Shown: piece after piece, positions 40,936 to 48,934 of the stretch | Layout of the letters: the number at the start of each line of letters is the position of its first letter | Numbering within the stretch: position 1 is the stretch's first letter | Notes under the pieces: generated by a model | The model's database searches: none | What the model saw: the letters and a program-made list of their open reading frames with translations, nothing else | Told to the model about the DNA's origin: nothing | Position numbers and translations under genes: made by a program | Source of the DNA: Dokdonella fugitiva | Lineage (GTDB): Bacteria; Pseudomonadota; Gammaproteobacteria; Xanthomonadales; Rhodanobacteraceae | DNA: 64,000 bases | Direction of reading: 5' to 3' | NCBI RefSeq assembly: GCF_004342425.1 | Contig: NZ_SLWQ01000013.1 | Location: 18,687 to 82,686, forward strand

Positions 40936-41937
40936 TCACCCATTCACCGCCGTCATCCCCGCCGCCGGATAGCGCGTGCCAGCCACCGCATGGCCGGCGA
41001 GCACGTCTTCGATCGACTGCAATTCCGCGGCATCGAGACGGATGCGCGCCGCGCCTGCATTCTCGTCGAGGCGTTCGATGCGGCGCGTGCCCGGGATCGG
41101 CACGATGTCCTCGCCGCGGTGGAGCAGCCAGGCGAGCGCGAGCTGCGCGGGCGTGCAGCCGCGCGCGCGGGCGAGGTCGGTGACCGCATTCACGAGGGCG
41201 AGGTTCTGGGCGAGGTTGGCGTCCTGGAAGCGCGGGTTCTGCCGGCGCCAGTCGTTCGCGGCGAGTGACGCCGTGTCCTGGATCGCGCCGGTGAGGAATC
41301 CGCGGCCGAGCGGGCTGTACGGCACGAAGCCGATGCCGAGTTCGCGGCAGGTCGGCAGGATCCCGGCCTCGACGTCGCGCGTCCACAGCGAGTATTCGCT
41401 CTGCAGCGCGGCGATCGGATGCACCGCGGCCGCGCGCCGGATCGTCGCCGCGGATGCTTCCGACAAGCCGAGGTGGCGCACCTTGCCGGCCTCGACGAGG
41501 CGCGCCATCGCGCCGACGGTCTCCTCGATCGGCACGGTGCGGTCGACGCGGTGCTGGTAGTAGAGGTCGATGTGCTCGACGCCGAGGCGCTTCAGGCTGG
41601 CGTCGCAGGCCGCGGCGACGTATTCGGGGCGGCCATCGACGCCGAGGAAGTCGCCGTTCGGCGCGCGCGCGTTGCCGAACTTGGTCGCGAGCACGATCTC
41701 GTCGCGGCGGCGCCGCAGCACGTTCGCAAGCAGCTCTTCGTTGCGGCCCACGCCGTACATGTCGGCGGTGTCGAGGAAGTTCACGCCGATGTCGAGCGCG
41801 TGGTCGAGCACGGCGAGGTTGGTCGCTTCCTCGCTCGGTCCGTAAAAGTCGGACATGCCCATGCAGCCGAGGCCGATCGCGGAAACGACGAGGCCCTGGC
41901 GGCCGAGCGTGCGGCGGGGAAAATCGTGGCTGTTCAT
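40936..41937 (-). CDS. Aldo/keto reductase
   Basis: 333 residues, a TIM-barrel NADPH oxidoreductase. RTLGRQGLVVSAIGLGCMGMSDFYGP, FLDTADMYGVGRNEELL (catalytic Asp and Tyr), EIVLATKFGN (catalytic Lys), DLYYQHRVDRTVPIEETVGAM (catalytic His in YYQHR), the coenzyme loop YSPLGRGFLTG and VPIPGTRRIERLDENAGA are all present. It matches the YajO/AKR13-type group. It diverges from an AraC regulator of the type commonly paired with such reductases, and that regulator is likely its activator. Physiological substrate unknown. Confidence 0.93.
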   Translation of the reverse strand: MNSHDFPRRTLGRQGLVVSAIGLGCMGMSDFYGPSEEATNLAVLDHALDIGVNFLDTADMYGVGRNEELLANVLRRRRDEIVLATKFGNARAPNGDFLGVDGRPEYVAAACDASLKRLGVEHIDLYYQHRVDRTVPIEETVGAMARLVEAGKVRHLGLSEASAATIRRAAAVHPIAALQSEYSLWTRDVEAGILPTCRELGIGFVPYSPLGRGFLTGAIQDTASLAANDWRRQNPRFQDANLAQNLALVNAVTDLARARGCTPAQLALAWLLHRGEDIVPIPGTRRIERLDENAGAARIRLDAAELQSIEDVLAGHAVAGTRYPAAGMTAVNG

Positions 41938-42105
41938 GCCGGTCTCCACTGGGAAGGGAACACTGCATACGCTAGTGCGGACACCGTCCCGGGACGTGCC
42001 GGATGCTCGCCGATTCTTGCCCGATCCTCCACGATGCCGCGCCGCGCCGCGCGCGAGCTGGCGCCGCCGGCATAATCGACGGCGCGTCCCTGCTGGTGGA
42101 TTCCG

Positions 42106-43041
42106 ATGAGCGACAAGCCGTCCAACGTCGTCGAAGCGCGCTCCGGGCTCGATGCGCAACAGGCCGAACTCGCCGACCGGATTGCCCGAAACACGGGCAA
42201 CGACGGCGTGCACGTGACCGCGATCGCGGGCCTGAGCCTCATCCGGGCGAGCTCGCCGTCGCAGCCGATCGCCTGCGTCTACCATCCGAGCCTGTGTGTC
42301 GTCGTGCAGGGCCGCAAGCGCGCGATGCTCGGCGACGAGATCTACATGTACGACGCGCTCAACTACCTCGTCGTGTCGATGTCGATTCCGCTGGTGAGCC
42401 AGATCATCGAGGCGACGCCGGCCGAGCCGTACCTGTGCCTGCGCATCGACGTCGAGCCGAGGCTCGTCAACGAACTGCTCGTGCAGCTCGGGCCCGCCGC
42501 GCCCGCGCGCGCGGGCGGTGAACGCGCGCTGTTCCTCGCGCGCATGGACGCCGCGCTGCTCGACGCCGTGCTGCGCCTCGTGCGCCTGCTCGACGCGCCG
42601 GCGGAAGCGGCCGTGCTCGCGCCGCTCGCATTGCGCGAGATCCACTACCGGGTTCTGCTCGGCGAACTCGGCCAGCGCCTGCGCAGCCTGTGCGAGGCCG
42701 ACGGGCCGTCGCAGCGCGTCGCGCGCGCGATCGAACTCCTGAAGGCGCGTTACACCGAGCCGCTGCGCATCGAGGACCTCGCGGCTGCCGCGCACATGAG
42801 CGCCTCGTCGCTGCACCAGCGCTTCCGCGCCGCGACGGCGACGACGCCGCTGCAGTACCAGAAGCAGTTGCGCCTGCAGGAGGCGCGCCGGCTCATGCTC
42901 GTCGAGGGACTCGAGGCTGCGGCCGCGGCGCACCGCGTCGGCTACGAGAGCCCCTCGCAGTTCAGCCGCGAATACCGCCGCCTGTTCGGTGCACCGCCGC
43001 GGCGGGAAGTCGCGGCGAAGCGGGTCGCCGGCGAGTATTGA
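42106..43041 (+). CDS. AraC-family transcriptional regulator
   Basis: 311 residues. The N-terminal cupin-type AraC_N domain (about 40-190; HPSLCVVVQGRKRAMLGDEIYMYDALNYLVVSMSIPL) precedes two helix-turn-helices (about 215-310; YTEPLRIEDLAAAAHMSASSLHQRFRAATATTPLQYQKQLRLQEARRLM and YESPSQFSREYRRLFG). Such regulators usually control an adjacent oxidoreductase. The aldo/keto reductase starts 168 bases away on the other strand. No operator dyad was identified with confidence. Start ATG 42106. Confidence 0.93.
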   Translation: MSDKPSNVVEARSGLDAQQAELADRIARNTGNDGVHVTAIAGLSLIRASSPSQPIACVYHPSLCVVVQGRKRAMLGDEIYMYDALNYLVVSMSIPLVSQIIEATPAEPYLCLRIDVEPRLVNELLVQLGPAAPARAGGERALFLARMDAALLDAVLRLVRLLDAPAEAAVLAPLALREIHYRVLLGELGQRLRSLCEADGPSQRVARAIELLKARYTEPLRIEDLAAAAHMSASSLHQRFRAATATTPLQYQKQLRLQEARRLMLVEGLEAAAAAHRVGYESPSQFSREYRRLFGAPPRREVAAKRVAGEY

Positions 43042-43143
43042 CACCGTCGTCAGGTCGCCAGCCCGCACCGCGCCCGCTATGCTTCGCGTTCGCGTGCCGC
43101 CCTCGCGGGCGGGCGCGCGCTCGCAAGCATCCCGAGGTGAACG

Positions 43144-43395
43144 ATGACCGATACGCTGCCCGACCGCCTGTGCGTGAATCCGAAGAGCCCCCATTACGAC
43201 GAAGCGTTGCTCACCCGCGGCATCGGCATCCGCTTCAACGGCAGGCAGCGCATGGACGTCGAGGAGTACTGCGTCAGCGAAGGCTGGATCCGCGTCGCGG
43301 CAGGCCGCGCGCGCGACCGCCACGGCAACCCGATGACGATCAAGCTGAAAGGCGCGGTCGAACCGTTCTTCCTCGAAGCCCAGGAGGCGCCGTGA
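43144..43395 (+). CDS. DUF3297 family protein
   Basis: 83 residues. DRLCVNPKSPHYDEALLTRGIGIRFNG and VEEYCVSEGWIRVAAGRARDRHGNPMTIKLKG cover the whole DUF3297 domain. Members are small soluble proteins of unknown function, sometimes mislabelled as glutathione peroxidases. ATG 43144 has GAGG upstream. Its TGA overlaps the GTG of the next gene (GTGA), indicating translational coupling with the YciI-like protein. Confidence 0.88.
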   Translation: MTDTLPDRLCVNPKSPHYDEALLTRGIGIRFNGRQRMDVEEYCVSEGWIRVAAGRARDRHGNPMTIKLKGAVEPFFLEAQEAP

Positions 43396-43766
43396 AGTTC
43401 CTCATGCTCGTGTACACCGACGAGTCGATGTTGCAGGAATTGCCGGCCGGGGAATTCGACCGCCTCATGCACGGCTGCATCACGCACGCCGACGAGCTCA
43501 AGGGTGCGGGAAAGCTGCTCGATTCGCAGCAGCTCGAAGGCGCGGGCACGGCGAAGTCGCTGCGCGTGCGCAACGGCCGTGCGAGCATCGTAGACGGCCC
43601 GTTCGCCGAGACGAAGGAAATCCTCGGCGGCTTCAACCTGATCGAAGCCGCGGACATCGACGAGGCGATGCGGATGGCGATGGAATTCCCGTGGGCGCGC
43701 TTCGGCTGCATCGAGGTGCGCCCGGTGCGCGACTTCGAGCAGGTGCGCGCACGCGTCGGTGCGTGA
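43392..43766 (+). CDS. YCII-related (DGPF domain) protein
   Basis: 124 residues. VKFLMLVYTDE at the start, and VRNGRASIVDGPFAETKEILGGFNLIEAADIDEAMRMAMEFP, are typical of DGPF-type YCII-related proteins, a ferredoxin-like fold with the His/Asp pair. Related proteins are often encoded near ECF sigma factors, but none is present here. GTG 43392 is chosen because the protein starts exactly with the conserved KFLMLVY and overlaps the previous stop, with CAGGAGG upstream. Function unknown. Confidence 0.87.
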   Translation: MKFLMLVYTDESMLQELPAGEFDRLMHGCITHADELKGAGKLLDSQQLEGAGTAKSLRVRNGRASIVDGPFAETKEILGGFNLIEAADIDEAMRMAMEFPWARFGCIEVRPVRDFEQVRARVGA

Positions 43767-43769
43767 GCC

Positions 43770-45155
43770 TCAGATCGCGCGGCGCATGCCGGGCCGGGAC
43801 AGCGTGACCTCGATGCCGTGGCGGCGGTGCAGTTCCGACGCGAGTACGCTGCGCGCGGGGTCTTCGCCGTGCACGAGCACGACCGGCGGCCGCGAGGCGC
43901 CCGCGCCATACCATTCGAGCAGGCCGTGCTGGTCGGCATGGGCGGACAGCCCGCCGACCGTGTGGATGCGCGCGCGCACCTCGATGTCGTCGCCGAACAG
44001 GCGCACGCGACGGACGCCGTCGACGAGCAGCCGGCCGAGCGTGCCGTGCGCCTGATAGCCGACGAAGACCACGTGCGCGCCGCGTCGGGCGAGGTTGTTG
44101 GCGAGGTGGTGGCGCACGCGTCCGCCATTGGCCATGCCTGATCCGGCGACGATGATCGCGCCGCCGTGCAGGCGGTTGATCGCCTTGCTGTCTTCCACCG
44201 TTTCGGCGACGCGCAGGTTCGGCAGCGCGAACGGACGCAGGCGGCCGCGCCAGACCTTCGCCGCCTCGGCGTCGAACAGTTCCTCGTGGCGGTCGTACAC
44301 GCCCATCACCTTCGCCGCCATCGGGCTGTCGAGGAAGATGCGCCAGCGCTCGAGGTTCCAGTCCTCGTAGTGCGCGGCGAACCAGTACAGCAGTTCCTGG
44401 CTGCGCCCGACCGCGAACGCGGGAATCACCACGTTGCCGCCGTCCTCGCGCGCTTCGTCGAAGATGCTGCCGAGCTCCGCCACGGTCGCGAGGCGCTCCT
44501 TGTGGTCGCGGTCGCCGTAGGTCGATTCCATCAGCAGCAGGTCCGCGGCCGGCGGGGCTTCGGGATCGCGCAGGATCGGCGTACCCCTCATGCCGACGTC
44601 GCCGGAGAACACGAGCGTGCGCGGCGCCGCGCCTTCCTCGCGCAGCTCGACGATGCTCGAGCCGAGGATGTGGCCGGCGTCGTGCAGGCGCAGCGTCACG
44701 CCGGGCAGGATCGTTTGCCACGCGTGATAGGGAAGCGGCCGCAGGCGCTTGCGCGTCGCCTCGACGTCCTCGCGCGTGTACAGGGGCCGGATTTCGGGCT
44801 CGCCCCGCGCGCGATCGTTGTTCGCGCGCTCGGCGGCCTGTTCGGCCAGCGATGCGGCGTCGAGCAACATGATCGGCAGCAGGTCGCAGGTCGCCCGCTG
44901 CGCCCAGATCGGGCCGCGGAAGCCACGCTTGACGAGCAGCGGGACACGCCCGATATGGTCGATATGGGCATGGCTCAGCACCAGGGCATCGATCGAGGCG
45001 GCGTCGAAATCGAACGGCGCGAGATTGCGCGCCTCCGCTTCGCGGCTGCCCTGGATCATGCCGCAGTCGAGCAGCACGCGGTGGCCGGCGGCTTCGACGA
45101 GATGGCACGAGCCCGTGACTTCGCCGCCCGCGGCGCCATGGAACTCGATCTGCAT
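43770..45155 (-). CDS. MBL-fold/beta-CASP ribonuclease-like protein
   Basis: 461 residues. The metallo-beta-lactamase domain has GSCHLVEAAGHRVLLDCGMIQG, the metal motif LSHAHIDHIGRVP (H-x-H-x-D-H), HDAGHILGSS and FSGDVGM. The inserted beta-CASP region has MESTYGDRDHKE, VVIPAFAVGRSQELLY, IFLDSPMAAKV and IVAGSGMANGGRVRHHLANNL. The final metal site is in HTVGGLSAHADQHGLLEWY. This is the CPSF-73/YcbL-like exonuclease group of RNA-processing hydrolases. ATG 45155 starts MQIEFHGAAGGEVTGS, the family beginning. It is convergent with the YciI-like gene, their stops nearly abutting. Confidence 0.92.
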   Translation of the reverse strand: MQIEFHGAAGGEVTGSCHLVEAAGHRVLLDCGMIQGSREAEARNLAPFDFDAASIDALVLSHAHIDHIGRVPLLVKRGFRGPIWAQRATCDLLPIMLLDAASLAEQAAERANNDRARGEPEIRPLYTREDVEATRKRLRPLPYHAWQTILPGVTLRLHDAGHILGSSIVELREEGAAPRTLVFSGDVGMRGTPILRDPEAPPAADLLLMESTYGDRDHKERLATVAELGSIFDEAREDGGNVVIPAFAVGRSQELLYWFAAHYEDWNLERWRIFLDSPMAAKVMGVYDRHEELFDAEAAKVWRGRLRPFALPNLRVAETVEDSKAINRLHGGAIIVAGSGMANGGRVRHHLANNLARRGAHVVFVGYQAHGTLGRLLVDGVRRVRLFGDDIEVRARIHTVGGLSAHADQHGLLEWYGAGASRPPVVLVHGEDPARSVLASELHRRHGIEVTLSRPGMRRAI

Positions 45156-45262
45156 GTGCGGCTCCGTCGTGGGTCCGGTGCCACGGTAGCAGCAGCGTCG
45201 AACGCCGCGCCAGCCGCCCACGAAGCAATCGCCGGCCCCAAGCACGCGGGCAGGGCAGTGGC

Positions 45263-45436
45263 ATGACGACCGACGACGATCCGCGGCCGCAGCCGCCGCC
45301 CGACCCCGATCCTGCCGACTGTTGCGGCGGTGGCTGCGTGCGTTGCATCTACGACGTGCACGAGGACGCGCTCGAACGCTACGCGCGCGCGCTCGCGGCC
45401 TGGCGGGAACGCCATCCGGAGGCCACCGACGGCTGA
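45263..45436 (+). CDS. Small oxidoreductase-like (CCGGGC) protein
   Basis: 57 residues. A Pro/Asp-rich N-terminus precedes DPADCCGGGCVRCIYDVHEDAL, which matches the short 'oxidoreductase-like' domain (CC.GC..C.YD.Y) found at the N-terminus of eukaryotic reductases and as stand-alone bacterial miniproteins. The four clustered cysteines suggest metal or Fe-S binding, or a redox role. ATG 45263 to TGA 45436 reads without gaps; the next gene is 104 bases downstream. It is easily missed because of its size. Function not established. Confidence 0.72.
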   Translation: MTTDDDPRPQPPPDPDPADCCGGGCVRCIYDVHEDALERYARALAAWRERHPEATDG

Positions 45437-45540
45437 GCGGGAACGCAACCACGGTCAAGCGCAAGGGTGTGTAAAGTCATGGGTCGCGCCGGTGCGTCCT
45501 TTGCTAGGATCGACCGGTTACCCCGCAAGGAGTCCCACCC

Positions 45541-47193
45541 ATGAAGAACACCCTCGCGATCGCGATCGCGCTCGCCCTGCCCGTGGTCGCGGCCGCTGCG
45601 GACGCACCGAAATTCGACCCCAAGCGCCTGTCGGAAGAAGTAAAGGTGCTGTCCTCCGACGCGTTCGAAGGCCGTGCCCCGGCGACCGCCGGCGAGACGA
45701 AGACGGTCGAATACGTGATCGAGCAGATGAAGGCGGCCGGCCTGCAGCCGGGCGGCGACCTCAAGGACGGCAAGCGTGCGTGGACGCAGGCAGTGCCGCT
45801 GCTGCGCGCCGAGATCAGCGGCCAGCCGAAGCTTTCGGTCAGCCACGACGGCAAGGCGCAGGGCCTGACGCAGGGCAGCGAGATCGCCGTGCGCGCGCCG
45901 CTCAACGGTTCCAGGGCGGTGTCGGTCAAGGATGCGCCGCTGGTCTTCGCCGGTTACGGCGTGAACGCGCCCGAGCGCAACTGGGACGACTTCAAGGGCC
46001 TGGATCTCAAGGGCAAGGTCGCGGTCGTGCTCGTCAACGATCCCGACTTCGAAAGCGGCAAGGGCGATTTCGGCGGCAAGGCGATGACCTACTACGGCCG
46101 CTGGACCTACAAGTACGAGGAAGCCGCGCGCCGTGGCGCAGCGGGCCTGCTGATCGTGCATGAGACCGAGCCGGCCTCGTACGGCTGGGCGACCGTGAAG
46201 AATTCGAACACGAACACGATGTTCGACATCGTACGCGACCATCCCGAGGCCGAACACGTACCCGTCGAGGGCTGGATCACGCGCGAATTCGCGGTCGACC
46301 TGTTCAAGCGCAGCGGCCTCGACTTCGCCGCGCTGAAGAAGCAGGCGCAGACGCGCGAATTCAAGCCGGTGGAACTCAAGGGTTCCACGTTCTCCGCCGA
46401 GTACGCGGTCGACAGCAAGGTGATCACCTCGCAGAACATCGTCGGTCGCGTCGAAGGCTCGACGCGTCCCGACGAAACGGTGATCTACAGCGCGCACTGG
46501 GACCACCTCGGCGTCGGCGCGCCGGACGCGAAGGGCGACCGCATCTACAACGGCGCGGTCGACAATGCGACCGGCACCGCCGCGCTGATCGAAATGGGCC
46601 GCGCGTTCGCGAACGGTCCCAGGCCGCAGCGCTCGATCGTGTTCCTCGCCGTGACGGCGGAGGAGAAGGGCCTGCTCGGTTCGGAATACTATTCGGCCAA
46701 GCCGCTGTATCCGCTCGCCAAGACGGTCGCCGTGCTCAACACCGATGCACTCGGCCCGGACGGCGTAGCCCGCAACTTCTCGACCTCGGGCAGCGCGAAG
46801 TCCGACCTGCTCGACGAGCTCGTCACGACCGCGAAGGGCTTCGATCTCGCCTACGTGACCGACCAGCACCCGGAGGCAGGCCATTTCTTCCGCTCCGACC
46901 ACTTCCCGTTCGCCAAGCGCGGCGTGCCGGCGCTCTCGTATGAAATGGGCGATGACCTCGTCGTCGGTGGCAGTGCCGCGGGCGAGGCGGCGGGCAAGGA
47001 CTACGTGAAGAACCGCTACCACCAGCCGGCCGACGAATGGCAGGCGTCGTGGACGTTCGCCGGCATGGCGCACGACCTGCCGCTGCTCTACAAGGTGGGC
47101 AGCGATCTCGCCAACTCGACGCGCTGGCCGAACTGGGCCAAGGACTCCGAGTTCCGCGCCACGCGCGACGCGACCGCCGCCGAGCGCCAGTAG
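45541..47193 (+). CDS. Secreted M28-family zinc aminopeptidase
   Basis: 550 residues with a signal peptide (about 1-20, ALALPVVAAAA). A PA-like domain sits around 130-265. The M28 core (about 290-530) has the zinc ligands and catalytic residues: HWDHLG, GAVDNATGTAALIEMGRAF, VTAEEKGLLGSEYY, LNTDALGPDG and YHQPADEW. It probably removes N-terminal residues from peptides in the periplasm or outside the cell. ATG 45541 has AAGGAG 9 bases upstream. A -10-like TAGGAT lies at about 45505. A good terminator follows the stop. Monocistronic by appearance. Confidence 0.93.
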   Translation: MKNTLAIAIALALPVVAAAADAPKFDPKRLSEEVKVLSSDAFEGRAPATAGETKTVEYVIEQMKAAGLQPGGDLKDGKRAWTQAVPLLRAEISGQPKLSVSHDGKAQGLTQGSEIAVRAPLNGSRAVSVKDAPLVFAGYGVNAPERNWDDFKGLDLKGKVAVVLVNDPDFESGKGDFGGKAMTYYGRWTYKYEEAARRGAAGLLIVHETEPASYGWATVKNSNTNTMFDIVRDHPEAEHVPVEGWITREFAVDLFKRSGLDFAALKKQAQTREFKPVELKGSTFSAEYAVDSKVITSQNIVGRVEGSTRPDETVIYSAHWDHLGVGAPDAKGDRIYNGAVDNATGTAALIEMGRAFANGPRPQRSIVFLAVTAEEKGLLGSEYYSAKPLYPLAKTVAVLNTDALGPDGVARNFSTSGSAKSDLLDELVTTAKGFDLAYVTDQHPEAGHFFRSDHFPFAKRGVPALSYEMGDDLVVGGSAAGEAAGKDYVKNRYHQPADEWQASWTFAGMAHDLPLLYKVGSDLANSTRWPNWAKDSEFRATRDATAAERQ

Positions 47194-47219
47194 TCGATCA
47201 AGCGCCAGGATGCACGCGA

Positions 47220-47245
47220 AACGGCCACCGCGAGGTGGCCGTTTT
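47220..47245 (+). terminator. Rho-independent terminator after the M28 peptidase
   Basis: A 10-bp stem (AACGGCCACC/GGTGGCCGTT) with a GCGA tetraloop is followed by TTTT. It begins 26 bases after the stop codon and ends the peptidase transcript. Confidence 0.9.
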
Positions 47246-47437
47246 GCCATGTGCCGATGCGGACCATCGCTGGCTGCCACGTCCACCGGTGCCTCGCCAC
47301 GCGTCGCGCGAGGGCCTGGGAAATCGCCGGCCGATCAATGCCTTGATCATTTCCGAACATGGATTTCAGGAGATCCGAACACGCCGTTCCTCCACCACGC
47401 GGACACTCGGGTTTTCCCCCGACCGCAAGGTGTCTCG

Positions 47438-48871
47438 ATGTCGCGAAATTCCTGCCGCCCGTTCATGCTTGCTTCGTTCTCCACGCTCCTCGCGCTGAGC
47501 GCGGCGGTGTCCGCCGCCGACGGCGAGGTCGATCCGGCCTTCGGTACCGGGGGCACCTCGGTCGTTGCGGCCGACGGCGTCGAAACCACGGCGCTGGTCG
47601 CGATGGATGCCCTGGTCCTCCCCGACGGCAAGCTGCTGTTCTCCGGCATGCGCCACCATCCGCTGCCCGACAACCCGCCGTTCGAACCGGAAATCCGCGG
47701 CATGCTGATGCGCATGAATCCCGACGGCAGCCCCGACGACACGTTCGGCGACATCGTCGGCGCCGGCGTCGATGTGCTGCCGGACCTCGTGCCGGGCACG
47801 CGCATCCAGTCGCTCGACGCGATGGTCCGGAACGACGATGGTTCGATCGTCGCGGTCGGCACTGCCGTCGCCGATGCGCCGACCCAGGGTTTCATCGTCA
47901 AGCTCGATGCCAATGGCGCGCTCGATCCGTCGTTCGGCGACGGCGGCGCCGTGCGTTTCCCCGACTTCGTGCTGCACGCGCTCGCGATCGACGCCGACGG
48001 CCGCGTCGTCGCCTGCGGCGAGCGGGAACTCGACTACCGCCGCACGAGCGTCGTCGTGCGCACCCTGCCTGACGGCGCGCCCGACGCTTCCTTCGGCGAC
48101 GGCGGCGTCGTCTTCATCCCATGGTCCGACGCGAGCAAGGACGGCTACCTTGCCGACGTCGCGATCGCGGCCGACGGCGGCATCATCGTCGGCGGCCGCT
48201 ACGCCGCCTACGGGCCCGGCGTGAACAGCGACTTCGCGATCGCGCGGCTCACACCGGCGGGCGAACCCGATCCGGCGTTCAACGCGAACGGCTGGCGCGT
48301 TTTCCACGACGAATCGGACACCTCGATGGCGAACGGCATCGACCGGCTCGCGCTGCTCGACGACGGCCGCATCGTGTTCGCCGGTTACCGCGTCGCCGAC
48401 AGCGACGGCACGCGCGGCGCCGTGCTGGGCCGGCTCACCACCGACGGCGCGGGCGATACGGATTTCGGCGTGCAGGAACACGCGGGCTTCCTGTACGTCG
48501 ACGTGGCCGGCGGCACGCGCTCGCTCGATGCGAGCGCGCTCGCGATCCAGGCCGACGGCAAGGCGGTCGTCTCGATGACCTATTTCTCGTCGACCGAGCG
48601 ACAGCAGTTCGCCGTGCTGCGCGCGACGGCCGACGGCGCGCTCGACCAAGGCTTCGCCGACGCCGGCATCTTCCACGCCGACCTTGCCGCGGGCGGCGAA
48701 GCCAGTGCCTCGAGCGATTCACGAGCGCTGGCGCTGCAGGCCGATGGCGGCATCATCGTCGCGGGGCGCATCGTGCGTTCGTTCGATCCGCCGCGGACCG
48801 ACATGGCTGCGGTGCGCCTGCTCGGCGGGGCAGGTGACGAACCGATCTTCGTCGACGGTTTCGACGGCTGA
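47438..48871 (+). CDS. Secreted delta-60 repeat protein with DGFDG tail
   Basis: 477 residues with a signal peptide (about 1-27, LASFSTLLALSAAVSAA). The body consists of about seven delta-60 beta-propeller repeats of the type LDPSFGDGGAV....ALAIDADGRVVACG (FGTGG, FGDGG, FNANG and FADAG versions). The protein ends PIFVDGFDG, resembling a short C-terminal motif that I have seen at the end of many secreted Xanthomonadales proteins and that may be a sorting tag. No function is known for the repeats. ATG 47438 is chosen for the signal peptide. Likely cell-surface or secreted. Confidence 0.87.
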   Translation: MSRNSCRPFMLASFSTLLALSAAVSAADGEVDPAFGTGGTSVVAADGVETTALVAMDALVLPDGKLLFSGMRHHPLPDNPPFEPEIRGMLMRMNPDGSPDDTFGDIVGAGVDVLPDLVPGTRIQSLDAMVRNDDGSIVAVGTAVADAPTQGFIVKLDANGALDPSFGDGGAVRFPDFVLHALAIDADGRVVACGERELDYRRTSVVVRTLPDGAPDASFGDGGVVFIPWSDASKDGYLADVAIAADGGIIVGGRYAAYGPGVNSDFAIARLTPAGEPDPAFNANGWRVFHDESDTSMANGIDRLALLDDGRIVFAGYRVADSDGTRGAVLGRLTTDGAGDTDFGVQEHAGFLYVDVAGGTRSLDASALAIQADGKAVVSMTYFSSTERQQFAVLRATADGALDQGFADAGIFHADLAAGGEASASSDSRALALQADGGIIVAGRIVRSFDPPRTDMAAVRLLGGAGDEPIFVDGFDG

Positions 48872-48934
48872 TCCGGTCGCATCGCGGCACGCGGCGGCCC
48901 GCGCCCGCTCGGTGCGGGCGCTGCGTCCTTGCCC

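Noticed and set aside
43633..45348. 571-residue minus-strand frame overlapping the MBL-fold gene
   Set aside because: A frame-shifted shadow of the MBL-fold gene (43770-45155), without its metal motifs.
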